A stretch of 64,000 nt of DNA, taken from contig OY992835.1 of assembly GCA_963921425.1 (NCBI GenBank), positions 13,826,001 through 13,890,000 of the forward strand, written 5' to 3'. Origin of the DNA: Dryas octopetala. Its lineage: Eukaryota; Streptophyta; Magnoliopsida; Rosales; Rosaceae. The translations under genes were made by a program, and so were the position numbers. The notes under the pieces were generated by a model that made no database searches, was not told the DNA's origin, and was given only the letters and a program-made list of their open reading frames with translations. Below, piece after piece: positions 51,157-63,087 of the stretch (within the stretch, counting starts at the first letter, position 1; each line of letters begins with the position of its first letter).

Positions 51157-54100
51157 ATGGCTGAAATTGTTATGACCCTTGCACGTCCTGTTGTTCGGCT
51201 TGCGCTGGAAAAATTGATTTCTTTTACCACCGCGGAGTTTCTTGCATTTCGAAATTTCAAGAAGGACATAGATACGCTGAAAAACTCTTTACAAGAAATT
51301 CAACATCTGCTTACAGATTTTGAAAACAAACAACTGATATCTGCTGATCGACACCACATGAAGGGTTGGTCTGAAAGGCTCCAAGCAGCAGCTCACGATG
51401 CAGACGATTTGATCTCCATTTGGTCAACAGAATATCATCTCTGGGACATGAAAAGCAAGGTACATAGACTTCATCTTCCATTTAGTGCTTCAAAGTCTAT
51501 CTTCAAGCATGGCCAATCGCGCAAGTTAAGAGAAATTGTAGCCGAACTAAATAAACTTTTAGAAGAAGGAAATCGCCATGGAGAACGCTATAGAAACATC
51601 ACTGGCAATTCGATGCATGGGACTGAAATTCCTAATTCACAGGGACCTACCTCCCTCCCAGATTCACACGATTCATTTTTCGGTAGGGATGAAGTTAAAG
51701 AGAAGATAATACAAGAGCTAATATCAGATGAAGAAGCCAGTGATGGGGAAAACGTTTCTTTCATTCCTATTTTAGGGATGGGAGGAGTGGGCAAAACAAC
51801 TCTTGCTCAACGTGTATTTAGAGATGACAGGGTTAAAGGTTGTTTCAAAAACAAAATTTGGATTTGTGTGACAAATTTTGACGTCCCCAAGATTTTGAAA
51901 GAATTGCTGGTGGCTCTAACTCGTCAAAATATTGACCTTCTCTCTAATGACCTACTAGAAACTCGTGTTCTTGAGGAGGTGAGTAAAAATCGAAATTTAT
52001 TTGTTCTAGACGATTTATGGAATGACAATTATCCAAAATGGGAAGAACTAGCAAAAGTCTTAAGTCGAGGGGCCAGGGGAAGTAGGGTTCTGGTGACTAG
52101 TCGGGTCGATCAAGTTTCAAAAACGATTGGTGCAAAATCCTCCCATCCTTTGCAGGGCTTGGAAGATGATGCATTATGGTCATTGTTAAAAGCAGTTGCA
52201 TTTGTTAACGCGGCTAGTGTACCAAACAATTTACAAGAACTTGGAAAAGAAATTGTGAAAAAGTGCATAGGGTTACCTTTGGCAGCAAAACAAATGGGAG
52301 GTGTATTACGTGGGAATACTGATGCAAATGAATGGAGGAAGATCGCCACAAGTGAAATATGGGAAGTAAAAGACGATGGAGTGTTGCCTGCTCTGCGATT
52401 GAGTTACAATCAACTGTCTTCACATCTCAAGCAATGCTTTGCATACTGTTCCCTGTTTCCAAAAGGTTATGTATATGATGTGAATGAATCGGTCAAATTG
52501 TGGATGGCAGAAGCATTTATTCAACCTAAAAACAGACAGAGGACTGAAGAAACAGGGAGTGGATACTTCAAGGAGTTGTCGGACAGGTTCTTCTTTGAAT
52601 CCTCAAGCGAAGACGACAAGACAAAGTATCTGATGCATGATCTTATCCATGACTTGGCACAATCAATTTCCCATCCCTTTTATTGCCAAGTGAAAGATAC
52701 TGATCCACCAGGACAACCACGAAGGTTTGATGGAAAACCTCGTCATGTATCATTGCTTTCGAAAGAAGTTGAGCAGCCTACGTTAGAGATAATCAGCGAA
52801 TTGAAGGGGCTGCGCACACTTCTATTTCCAGTTCAACACTTGAGAGCCTTTGGAAAAGCACAGAATAAAATATTCGAATCACTTGAGTATATGCGCGTGC
52901 TAGACATGAGTTCAAGCACACTTCAGATACTGCCAGACTCAATTGAAAAATTGAAGCTTTTGCACTACCTTGATTTATCAAAAACTGAAATCAAAAGGCT
53001 TCCTGACTCAATGTGCAACCTCTACAATTTGCAGACGCTGAAACTTTTGGGCTGCCCTTGGCTTTTCAGTTTGCCCGCGAATCTGAGTAATCTTGTCAAC
53101 TTGAGACATCTGGAGCTAGATGACATGTTCTGGTACAAGGTCTCGACATTTCCACGAAGCATCGGGAGTCTAACCGGTCTGCACAACTTGCACAAATTTG
53201 AGGTTGGCTGCACTACTGGGTACAAACTTGAAGAATTGCAGAACATGGCGTACCTTACAAGAACACTCCACATCTCAAAGCTGGAAAATGCAGTGGATGC
53301 AGGGAAGGCTAACTTGAAAGCAAAGGACATGATTCATAAAGTGGTGTATGAATGGAGCAATGGAGATCTTAATTTGCAAAATGAAGCCACTGGAAAGCAG
53401 GTGCTGTTATACCTCCTTATGTTTAGCTTTGACTGATTGCAATTAGCTTATAGTTAGCTTGTAATTACATGTGATTCTCTTACAATTAGGCTGTAATTGA
53501 TTCTTGTAAATGTTATGTATACCTCTGAGGCTCTGAATGAGATGAATAAAATCATTTCAGGTTCTTGAAGACCTGCAACCTCAACCAAAAGTCAAAGAGC
53601 TCCAAATCTGTGGCTACAGGGGCAATGAATTTCCAATTTGGATGCAAGGCGGACGGCTCCAGAATCTGGTTAGTATTTATTTGAATCGTTGCACAAGATC
53701 CAGAATCCTCTCTCTTGGCAAGCTACCCAACCTGAGAGAATGCCGTCTCAAAAATATGCAAGCGTTGGAGGAATGGCAGGAAGAGGAGTACCTATTCCTC
53801 ATCAGACTAGAGATAAGTGGCTGCCCGAAGCTGACAAAATTGCCCTGGTTCTTTCCCACCCTACGTTCTCTGAAGATCAAAAGGTGTGCATCATTGGATA
53901 CAATTCCATCTGGCCCAGTGATGTTTGTAACACTCATTGAAAATCCTGTACTGAAGCACTGGACTGGAGGACAATTAGAAATAGAAATAGATTCCGATGA
54001 CGGCAGACAGAAAGCTAAAGTTCCATGGACTTGGGAAATGCTGGAAATGAAAATTACCAAGTGCCCTGAGCTGCATGCGTTGCCAACATACCTCTCTCCA

Positions 54101-54790
54101 CAGAAATTGGAAATAAGTGAATGCAGGTCATTGAGCGCCCTCCCAGACGAACGTCACGCAAGAAGGCTTCATCTTTTAGTATTGGATGCATGTCATGATA
54201 AAACATTAGTGGCTAGCATACCCAGTACCAGCAGTTTAACTTTCTTGGTGATTTCAAATATCTCAAAGCTCATATGTCTTCCAAAATGGCCCAGTCTCCC
54301 CAGCCTCTCCTCACTGCATATCCGTGGCTGCGAAAATCTCAAGTATCTATCCAACCAAGAAGACAAGTTCCAAGGCTTCACCTCTCTGAAAGTACTCTCC
54401 ATCAAGGACTGTCCTAAGCTTGTGACACTGCCACTTGAAGGACTCCCAACCTCTCTTGAATATTTGAGTATTGTCTCATGCCCAAGGCTTTGGTCATATG
54501 GCCCCCCTGACGTACTCAAGAAACTCACCTCCCTCAATGATCTTTACATTGAAGATTGCCCTAAACTCCAGTCCTTGCCAGAGGATGGACTGTCAACCTC
54601 CCTCCACCATCTGTCTATCCAACAGTGTCCCTCACTGATAGAACGATGTGGAAAGGAAGACGGTGATTTACCGAAGATCAGAGACATCCCTGATCTGGAA
54701 ATTGAGACACCATCTACTGGAACTCCAGCCTCATCATCTTCAACATCTTGGTACCGTCTTCCTAGGAGCCGCAGAGGTATGTGTATCTAA
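51157..54790 (+). CDS. CC-NBS-LRR (RGA type) disease-resistance-like receptor
   Basis: Exon 1 is 51157-53400, exon 2 starts at 53561, and together they encode 1,157 residues ending at 54790. The start is the ATG at 51157; the open frame upstream has no ATG. Domains in order: an Rx-type coiled coil (about 1-170, with an EDVID-like HDADDLISIW); NB-ARC with P-loop GMGGVGKTTLAQ, kinase-2 LFVLDDLWND, RNBS-B GSRVLVTSR, GLPLAAK, CFAYCSLFPKGY and MHD in YLMHDLIHDL; then LRRs to the C-terminus. All nucleotide-switch motifs are intact, so it may be a functional intracellular immune receptor. A donor at 54778 (AGAG|GTATGT) and acceptor at 55081 would replace the last four residues by GHNSKGNMVLK and stop at 55117. 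The intron at 53401-53560 coincides with a solo LTR. The gene has no counterpart in the recalled Arabidopsis block. Confidence 0.93.
53405..53559 (+). mobile_element. 155-bp solo LTR (TRIM/copia-like) forming the NLR intron
   Basis: The sequence starts TGTTATACC and ends AATCATTTCA, the usual TG...CA termini and a typical short copia/TRIM 3' end. It is flanked by GGTGC (53400-53404) and GGTTC (53560-53564), a 5-bp target duplication with one substitution. Deleting the LTR and one target copy leaves AAGCAGGTTCTTGAA, an uninterrupted coding sequence (KQVLE). The intron 53401-53560 has exactly these limits. The donor GT comes from the left target copy, and the acceptor AG comes from the LTR's final A plus the first G of the right copy. 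Confidence 0.72.
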
Positions 54791-56169
54791 ATTTAATTTA
54801 TTTTCTTCTACTCAGTGGTTAATTAATATGATTTACTTGGTACAAAGCCTATGGAAGAAAACCATGCAAGTTAACGTGCTTGGATATAAAATTCAGGCCC
54901 AATTCGCTAATATTTCAACCTTTTGCTTATTCAACATCACAAAAAGAATACAAAGACTTCTAAACATCAGACTATATTGGTTAACAACATCATTTCCTTC
55001 GGTATACAGAACTTTAGAATTTTGGATCTTTTTAAGATGCTGAGTGTGATCAGTACATCATTTTCTGTGTCTAAATTTGCAGGACATAATTCAAAAGGAA
55101 ATATGGTTTTGAAATGATGCCAAGCTTATGGCTTATCAGCACTTCGCTTGAGATGGCTTTAATGCTTAAATATTAAGAAAGTAAAATTGATCTGCATCTC
55201 AAGTAATAATGTAATATCACTTTCAGCTATAAGTTTGTTAAATGCTATATAATGGCTTTGCAGGAAAGTGAAGCTGGATGGAAAGCCTTGAGACAATGTT
55301 TTTATATGTAATCATGCATGATGCTGAAAGAGGATACCTATTGAAGGGGGAGACAGATTGGAATGCCTTGCATTCTAACCTAAAATAAAAACCCTCTTTT
55401 CTATTTTCTATTTTTTGCCTTTTGATTTCCCTGATGATTGATTTACCCTGTTCCACAGGGTAGCATGCTTATTGTTTTTTCTCTTTAATGTAAAATAATA
55501 AGCAGCCTTTCGACATCCTTGTTGGAAGGGGGTGATGTATCTTGTTCGACAGGGTGGTAATTTTTTTTTCTCTTTAATGTGTAATAATAAGCAACCTTCC
55601 TACATCCATGTTGGAAGGGGGTGATGTATCTTGTTCGACAGGGTGGTAATTTTTTTTTTTCTCTTTTTTTTGGCCATGGAGGTAATTTTTTTTTTCTCTT
55701 TAATATGTAATAATAAGCAACCTTCCTACATCCATGTTGGAAGGGGGTGATGTATCTTTGTTTGACAGGGTGGTAAATTTTTTTCTCTTTAATGTGTAAT
55801 AATAAGCAACCTTCCTACATCCATGTTAAAGGGGGATTGCCTGAATTTCAATCTTCTGACTGAACAAGAGTAATTGATTTGAACTCATTTACACAACCAA
55901 ATGACTGCAAAACAGAATGCTTTCAGTTCCATATGATTTCAAGACCCCCATTTGCCAACTTGGACAGATGGATGGGAAAAGAAGGTACAAACTATAAAGT
56001 CAGCACAAGCATATAAGAACTCACTAACAGATGAAACGAAATTCTTAGGTAGTAAAGACAGCCATAAGAAGAGTTCTAGGATATTACATTAGTAATAGCA
56101 CTAACACAAAAAGAATTCAAGAAAAGCACATACAGCAGCAAGGACAGAAGATCAAATTGGCATCTGAAA
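54791..56169. other. NLR 3' flank and intergenic
   Basis: Contains the possible third NLR exon (55082-55117), further 3' UTR, and the tandem repeat at 55430-55835. No other gene. Confidence 0.5.
55430..55835 (+). repeat. About four tandem copies of a ~90-bp repeat
   Basis: The unit contains TAATAATAAGCAACCTTCC, CATCCATGTTGGAAGGGGGT and GATGTATCTTGTTCGACAGG followed by a T-tract. Copies begin near 55491, 55580, 55704 and 55797. The third interval is longer because of an inserted T-rich segment with TGGCCATGGAGG. The last copy is truncated (GTTAAAGGGGG). GGAAGG and CCTTCC parts are self-complementary, so each unit can form a hairpin. Confidence 0.9.
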
Positions 56170-59100
56170 TTACAATTTGAACTCACAAAAGCAATCAGGC
56201 AAAGCAGATCCTCTGCCCATGACAAAATCACCTCTATGGGCCTTCCATAGAGCTTGCATCAATTCCTTCCCTCTCAAACCCTGAGAAGTGAATTCTGCAA
56301 AAGCTCTTCTGCTTAAGAAAAGAGTCTTGTACAAGCCATTAAAAGCTCGCATTGCTGCAACCATCTTATCCATATTTCCAAAATATGTTGCTACATATGA
56401 ATCACTGTTAATAGACACGTAATAATCCAATGCAGCTTTTGTGTTCCCATGCATGCTTTTGAAATCCTCACCACTTAGAAGGCTAGACTTGGTAACTACC
56501 TTGGTGTAAATAGATGTTAATCCTTCAATTTCCATCAGACCATCCCCAGCTGCCAGATAAATGTTTGTGTTCGTTGGGATGGAAAGCACTTGAAGTATGA
56601 AGGCCGTCTCATTAGGCGTAAGAGGACATTTCCCTCGTTTCCTCCAAATGTTTGCAAGCTCTCCAGTCCATGGTTTTCTATCTCCCCGTGCTGCATCAAT
56701 GGCTTCAATGGAGGAAGGAGAAAGGTATGGGTATTCGCATTGACTGTAAGCTACCATATCAGGCTCAAAACGGAGGTGAAGTGAGAGAAAAGGTTTAGGT
56801 ATGGCTTCAAGAAGCTCAGAGGCTTTCTTCTCCAAGGTTTTAGTGAGGCGTAATGCACTGTAACAAGCTTGACAAAGGGCAGCTTTTGCATACTGAGGAT
56901 ACCTACATAGTGCAGAAAACAGAAGACTATTGTTGAACTTAAAAGATTAGAAATTGTAAGATCAGAACACTAAGTATGTTCTTTTCAGTCACCAAACTTC
57001 AAAGGCTTGTTTATGCAGCTGTACCCAAAATTGGTGACCTTGGACTCTAGAGATCCAAGCCCCGAATGCTCGGGACTCTGAAGTTCCGAGCCCCACATCC
57101 TTGGTATCTAACCCGGACCTCGAGTCTGAGACTCTGAGTCCAGGCTGAACCAAACAGACTCTAAAAAACTCATAATGTAACAAATTGCAATTCTAATCTC
57201 AGAACCACAAAGCATCCTACATATTCAACAAGAAAACCTAACTTTCTGATAAGCTAAAAGTCGGTATGATAACAAACTAACCTACATTTTTGTATTTGAC
57301 TTTTAAACCTTAATGAAAAATTTATGCCACAGTTATTGACCTTCACCCAAAAGGAGGTACGTATTCATAGTGACAAGTATTCCTATGTCATCGCAAAACA
57401 CCCAAAAAGAAGGAAAAAATGGTAGTGAAATACCTATCCCTTCTTTGGCTCATTGCTGGCGTGATTGAAATATAATGATGTTCTAATAGGGCAGGAAGAA
57501 CACTTTCAATGTAATCAAATTGGCCTTTGCGTTTGCTACAATCTACATGGAAGGGTTCTTTCGTTGCAATCTCGGACGGAAACTCTTTAACAACTTTAAT
57601 AAAGCCATTCATTCGTTGAATGAAGTAGTCGACATCAAAGACATCTGCAAAACCACTGAGGTGACACCATAGAGTTACAAGAGGATATTGCTAGCAAAAT
57701 AAACAAATAAAAAAATGTTATTAACCTAAATGAGTGGAGTAGCCATTTAGTCTCCATATGAGGTCATATAAACCAGAATCGTCAAAATAATTTAGGTACA
57801 GCAAGAGGCATTCTATTCGATTCCATAGGTAAAGTAGTAAATTGTCTCTGCCTTGAAACATTAAAGGAGTCCCCACAGTTAATCAAAATTTTGAAAATCA
57901 CAAGAGGTGGTATTTCAGAAATCCCATGGTAAATGATATATAAACCAGCAATTACCTTGATTCATTCCAATAAGCAGCCACCTCAAACTTTGGCAAAACC
58001 AGGGTTGCATTTAAAAGACGGGCAATACCAACACCATCACACAACTGCACTCCACATAAATAATTTCCCATGCTTAGCAAAGTGGCAACTCAAAATCGAG
58101 CAGTTTTACAAACAATTACAAAGATGCTTCAATCACTCACATCTCTTCTCATCTGATTAAGGCCACCATAGCAATCCACTCGAATGAATCCATTACTCTT
58201 TGATGGCAGAGCTGCAGCATTTCAACAAAAAACCAATGCAATTGTCTGCAATGATAGTCAATTAAGATTGACTCAGAATATCAAAAAATTATTCAGCAAC
58301 CTCACCTCATTCCTAATTCTATTCCCATCACAAACAAATACCAATTTTTTTTTTTAAATCCTGCTTTGTGTCCACATTTTCACATAACAAACAAAACCCA
58401 AATGCATTCTTCAAAATGAAACAGTTCCAAATACCCCAAATCGTTCTGGGGTAACATTCAAATATTAGAATTTCATCATGCAAATATTACTATGATTACT
58501 CTAGTCTCTCACTGTTAATTTAACGAAATTATTCTCCACACTCCACAGTTTGCCAAGTTATCCAATATTTGCTAAAGAAGACAGGCAAGGAAACACAATA
58601 AGTTGGAAATTACCTGTGAGATTCCCTTGTAGCCACCACTTGCAAGGTCTCCACTCTACCATCCTCCCAACACTCCATATATCCAATTTTTTTCTGCATC
58701 CGCAATGTCAATCAAAAAAATCATATTTTAGGCTGTTTCGGTTCCCAAATAATGGCAAAGCCACTTCAAACTTGGCCCAGATTCCATTCTAATATTAACA
58801 GCAACCAAACATGGACAAAACAAAGCGAAAAAGGAAAAAACACATCTTTATTAAAGAAAATGGAAGACTTTGGAATCCAATTGGTGCCCATGTCTAATGA
58901 AGTGTACATATATATACACATACAATAAAACTTTTCAAGATCTAAGATTTCCTCCTATTTCTTTACCAAAAAACAACTATTAGAAAAATTAAAAAAAACT
59001 AAACTAAAAAAGAATAGCAACAATGAGAAGCAGAGTAAGAGCTTATGAGAACATACATGGGCGAAGTGCGAGAGAGTGGGGATTGGTAGAAAGGCGAAGT

Positions 59101-59184
59101 AGGCGAGAAGAGAAGCACGGCGAGGATGAGGGAGAGAGTGACAACCACTATGCTGAACAGGGGCTTCACTGAAATCGCCACCAT
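56170..59184 (-). CDS. O-fucosyltransferase family protein (GT106-like), Golgi type II membrane
   Basis: Six exons on the minus strand (59184-59057, 58693-58614, 58211-58141, 58044-57956, 57655-57434, 56902-56170) join in phase to 440 residues. A single membrane anchor near the N-terminus (FSIVVVTLSLILAVLLF) marks a type II Golgi protein. Conserved plant O-fucosyltransferase motifs follow: CKWWLQGNLTA, NGFIRVDCYGGLNQMRRD (nucleotide-sugar-binding loop), DGVGIARLLNATLVLP, FLSLHLRFEPDMVAYSQC and YVATYFGNMDKMV. The family (DUF246) transfers fucose or related sugars to proteins or glycans; the acceptor here is unknown. Exon number and place before the last PPR gene match Arabidopsis At1g52630, from memory. 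The small exons were set by eye and agree with the reading frame and family motifs. Confidence 0.93.
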
Positions 59185-60778
59185 TTCATTTCTTAGTTGC
59201 CCAATTTGATCTGAATCTTTGTTTGATTGATGGACCTCACAAGTATCAGCAGAGAAGAAGAAGCTGACTGTGGATTGTTCTGTTGCTATAAGATCGAGAA
59301 ATTATGAGAGAAACGGTGGTTTGGAGGGTAGATGAATGGAACGTGGACCGGACCGGATTGGACACCGGTTTTTCAATGGATAAGTCCGGGTTTTTTTTGG
59401 GTTTTGGAATTTTCATTTGGAGAAAATATTTGTATCATTTTATGAATCGGTAACAAGTTAACAATGTAATATGTGGTACATTTAGGGTGTTATAATTTGA
59501 GTGATTTTGTAACATCATAGGATATTCGATTTTATCGTCACACACAAATTTTTCATCTATTCGTCTCTCAAAATTAACTTACTTATAATTTTTTTTTCTC
59601 TTGGAATTACAATTTTATCCTTAGAGTAAACAACTTTTTTTGGCCATTAAAAGTCAATGGCCATGGTATCACCATGGTGACGCTACCATGGCCACCATTA
59701 GAGGCATCGGAAAATGGCAAGGAGTGGATGGGGAGAGCGTAGAGAACGGGTGGAGAAGATGAAAAAACTTTGTTTACTCTTTGTTCTGTCAGGGGTAAAT
59801 GTGACTTTAAAATTTTACAAAAAAGAAAAGAGGTAGATTGAGCAAATTTAGGGCCGGATAGAGACATGCATGACCAGTTATTTATGTACAATGTGAATTG
59901 ATTCATTCTGATTGTAATTTCACAAAGGAGTACTGGAAAACTTTTCCATCTTTCATCTCTATTTTACTTACATGGCGTTTCAACTCTAATCAGGTAGTGT
60001 TTCAAGTGGTTTTCAAGTTGAGGAGAATAAGATATATTAGCTATCTTAGCTTGGTTTTGAAGTTGATCAATGCTAGTTTTGATGTCAATTGATCCGGTAA
60101 TCAAGGTAATTCGAACCAACACCAACAACACATGACACTTTTGATGCTCAGCACATCTTGTTGATTAATGGAAGCAACATATCAAACTTCCAACAGGATA
60201 TTGCTTCTATGAACACATCAATTAGCAACTCACAAAAAAACTAAATAATAGGTGCAACTGTGAAAACACTTCAAAGTACAAGTTGGGAGAACAATCATAT
60301 GCAGAAATTGCAATAATGAAGCAATGCATTAATCAACACTTTAAATAACAGAGAATCGGAAGTTGGAAACGTTTCTCATTTACCACATATCCAGGGTTTA
60401 CCTTATAAGTCGTGACTCATGAGGGTTTTCCTCTTTACCCAGAAAAAGCATACAAGTAGTATAAATAGTAACCAGTATCAACAGAGGCATGCATACCTAG
60501 ATTTCTCTTCTCCAAGTACTGTTTCACACCACCTGATTATAGATTCCAATAATATAATCCTTAATTAAGTAACAGGGGTATTTATAAATTGATCTCAACT
60601 TTTCATTGAGCATGCCTAAACATGCAAGCGTAAAATATCTACAGTTTACAATAGCCAAATAGAAATGTGGCAGGTAGAAGAAGGAGCTACACCTGACAAT
60701 TCATCCACAGATCTCTCTTCAGACTCATGTAACTTCTTCATGCAGATCCCGCCAGTCCAAGATGCACACAACATTTTG
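59185..60778. other. Intergenic
   Basis: The O-fucosyltransferase promoter lies at 59185-59350 with a CT/GA-rich leader. The remainder is AT-rich with no recognised repeat. 60600-60778 is likely 3' UTR of the PPR gene on minus. Confidence 0.55.
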
Positions 60779-62359
60779 TCAATCACTTTCAGTGTCAGTC
60801 ACTTCACTTCTCGATTTTACAGAAGTTTTTTTACCTTTCATCAACTTTGCCAACTCTTGTATTGAGCAAGAAGTGCTTTGCTCCATCTTACTTGCAAGTA
60901 TCTCAATATGATCAAGGATCCCTAAACCCAAAAGCCGGTTCCTCAACATCTGAACAGTAGTAGAGTATGGTGGTATGCCTTCATCGATCATTATCTCAAA
61001 GTATTTACAAGCCTCCTCTAGTTTACGTTTCTTCTTACACAAACCATGAACCATGACAGAATATGTTGAAACAGAGGGATAAAATCCTCTCTCCCCCATA
61101 CTCTCCCAAACTTCAGTTGCCCTATCGAATCTTCCTATCCTTATCAGCAACTTGAGCACCATATTATAAGTATGCCGATCCGGCATGCAGTTATCTTTTT
61201 CCATTCTAGATAACAACCTAAGAGCCATGTTAACTTCACAATGATCACAATGATAAGCTTGGATTGCATTGTAACTCCACATATCCGGTCTAACTCCCCT
61301 CTCAATCATTTCATCCAAAAGATGGTAAGCCTCTTCCACCTTTTCATTCTTACACAGTTTCTTGATGATACAATTGTAAGAATACACGTTAGGCAAAAGA
61401 TTATATCTCCTCATCCTATCAAGCACCCTAAAAACCGAATGAATATCATTCGCTTCACAATATGCACGAATGAAAATCGCGTATGTACAAGCATCTGGTT
61501 CAACTCCCTTTGACCCCATCTCCCGAAATATCTTATACGCTTCATCCACATTCCCACCTTTGCACAAAGCCTCCAAATAACTATTATATGCAGGCACATC
61601 CATCAAACATCCTTTTTCAATCATTTCATCGAACAACTTACGTGCCTCATCCGAATCGCCAATGTCGCCCCAACCCCTCATCAAAATACTATAATTCTTA
61701 GCACTCAACTCAAACCCAATCTTAACTTTATCAAAAAATTCATGGGCATGCTTGACATGCTTTCTTTTGCACAGTGTGTAGAGAAGCTGATCAAGATCAT
61801 GAACACTGGGCTTAATCCCAAACTCAACCATTCTGTTAAAAGCTCGAATAGCATCACGAGGCAAATTAGCTCTACTGTAAACTCTAAAAACAACCCAGAA
61901 AATTTCTGGGCCAATCTCACAACACTTGGACTCTCTCACTTCTATGAGGAAGTCCCACAAAATAGCATATTGCTTGCTACTTCCTAAAATATCAATCAAA
62001 ATGTGGTAGCTTTCAACACTGTGTTGAAAACCCGGAATCGTTTTAGCCCAAAGAAAAAACCTGTGGGCAGAAAACCCAAGATTTTTGCACCGTTTGAGAA
62101 CCTGTTCGACCAAGTTTGTGGATATTTGGGTAGACAAAGCGTTCAGGGAAGGCTCCAAGTCGTGGTGGGGGTCTCTGTGGTCGCTGAGAATGCGTGAGAT
62201 CTCGTTGACTAGGTGTGGTGATGGTGGAGGTGGTGAGTTTTGGTGGGTGAGAGAAGAGAAGAGGTGGTAGTGAGGGTAGCGGGACTTGGAGTGTGAGAGA
62301 AGAGAGTGGAAGATAGAGTGGAGGGTTTTGGGTTTAGAGGTGAGAGACCAAAGGGACAT
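60779..62359 (-). CDS. P-class pentatricopeptide repeat protein, 526 residues, predicted mitochondrial
   Basis: Single exon on the minus strand from the ATG at 62359. The N-terminus (MSLWSLTSKPKTLHSIFHSL) is Ser/Lys/His-rich without acidic residues, consistent with mitochondrial import. About ten PPR motifs follow, for example GVEPDACTYAIFIRAYC, NLLPNVYSYNCIIKKLC and GVRPDMWSYNAIQAYHC. There is no editing-type extension; the tail is a Lys/Ser-rich stretch (MKGKKTSVKSRSEVTDTESD). It would bind organellar transcripts. Position beside the O-fucosyltransferase, in the same orientation, matches Arabidopsis At1g52640, from memory. Confidence 0.95.
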   Translation of the reverse strand: MSLWSLTSKPKTLHSIFHSLLSHSKSRYPHYHLFSSLTHQNSPPPPSPHLVNEISRILSDHRDPHHDLEPSLNALSTQISTNLVEQVLKRCKNLGFSAHRFFLWAKTIPGFQHSVESYHILIDILGSSKQYAILWDFLIEVRESKCCEIGPEIFWVVFRVYSRANLPRDAIRAFNRMVEFGIKPSVHDLDQLLYTLCKRKHVKHAHEFFDKVKIGFELSAKNYSILMRGWGDIGDSDEARKLFDEMIEKGCLMDVPAYNSYLEALCKGGNVDEAYKIFREMGSKGVEPDACTYAIFIRAYCEANDIHSVFRVLDRMRRYNLLPNVYSYNCIIKKLCKNEKVEEAYHLLDEMIERGVRPDMWSYNAIQAYHCDHCEVNMALRLLSRMEKDNCMPDRHTYNMVLKLLIRIGRFDRATEVWESMGERGFYPSVSTYSVMVHGLCKKKRKLEEACKYFEIMIDEGIPPYSTTVQMLRNRLLGLGILDHIEILASKMEQSTSCSIQELAKLMKGKKTSVKSRSEVTDTESD

Positions 62360-63087
62360 TTTGGAGAGTTGGCAAGTGTGGCTTCTGGTTTCAGAAACAA
62401 TATTTCACTTGGGCTCTTAAACTCAAACATCACTTGGCACACTTCAATATATGCTAGCATCGAACTGTTCAGAAAGAAAGCTTATACCATCAGAGATGTG
62501 TCAAGAACTCAAAAAGATTTGTTTTGAGAATCAAAGGGGGGTGTAATTGTAAATGCTTGGTCCCTTCAATTTTAGCACAGCTAGGAGCACAATTCACTCA
62601 ATCTCAATTTAAAATGAACCATATTAATGTTTATGCATGCAAGATATTTAATATTACGAGACGTAAAATATTTTCAAGTTTTTATTTTTCTCCTCTAAGT
62701 ACTTATAGTGTGAATTCCACCTTTGTTTTGAAAATAACAGGGAAAAAACTTTATATGGTTCTCGGATCATATAGTTGAATATTCCAACGTAGTATGAGTA
62801 AGTGAAATCCTTAACATGGTGTCCCCACCCACCCCCAACACAAATACAGAAGAGAAAAAAGTTATATTTATTTTGTGGTCTAAATAGATTCATGAAGCCC
62901 AAAGGCAAAAAGAACACCAGCACAACAACAAATAGAATTTATAAGCATACAACAAATGCCTTTTCCATAACATATTCCATACTTCAATAATATATTTTGG
63001 CAAAATTTATTTCCATAACAAATTTTAGAGTGCATAATTCAAGCCAAACACAGTAAAAGCCTAAAAGGAGTTTCAAAACAAAGAACT
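62360..63087. other. Intergenic
   Basis: AT-rich. Holds the PPR promoter and the 3' flank of the next minus-strand gene. Nothing else recognised. Confidence 0.55.

Noticed and set aside
57000-57130. GC-richer words (GACTCTGAAGTTCCGAGCCC) inside the O-fucosyltransferase intron
   Set aside because: Looks like a small dispersed-repeat scrap, but no termini or second copy in the window support a call.
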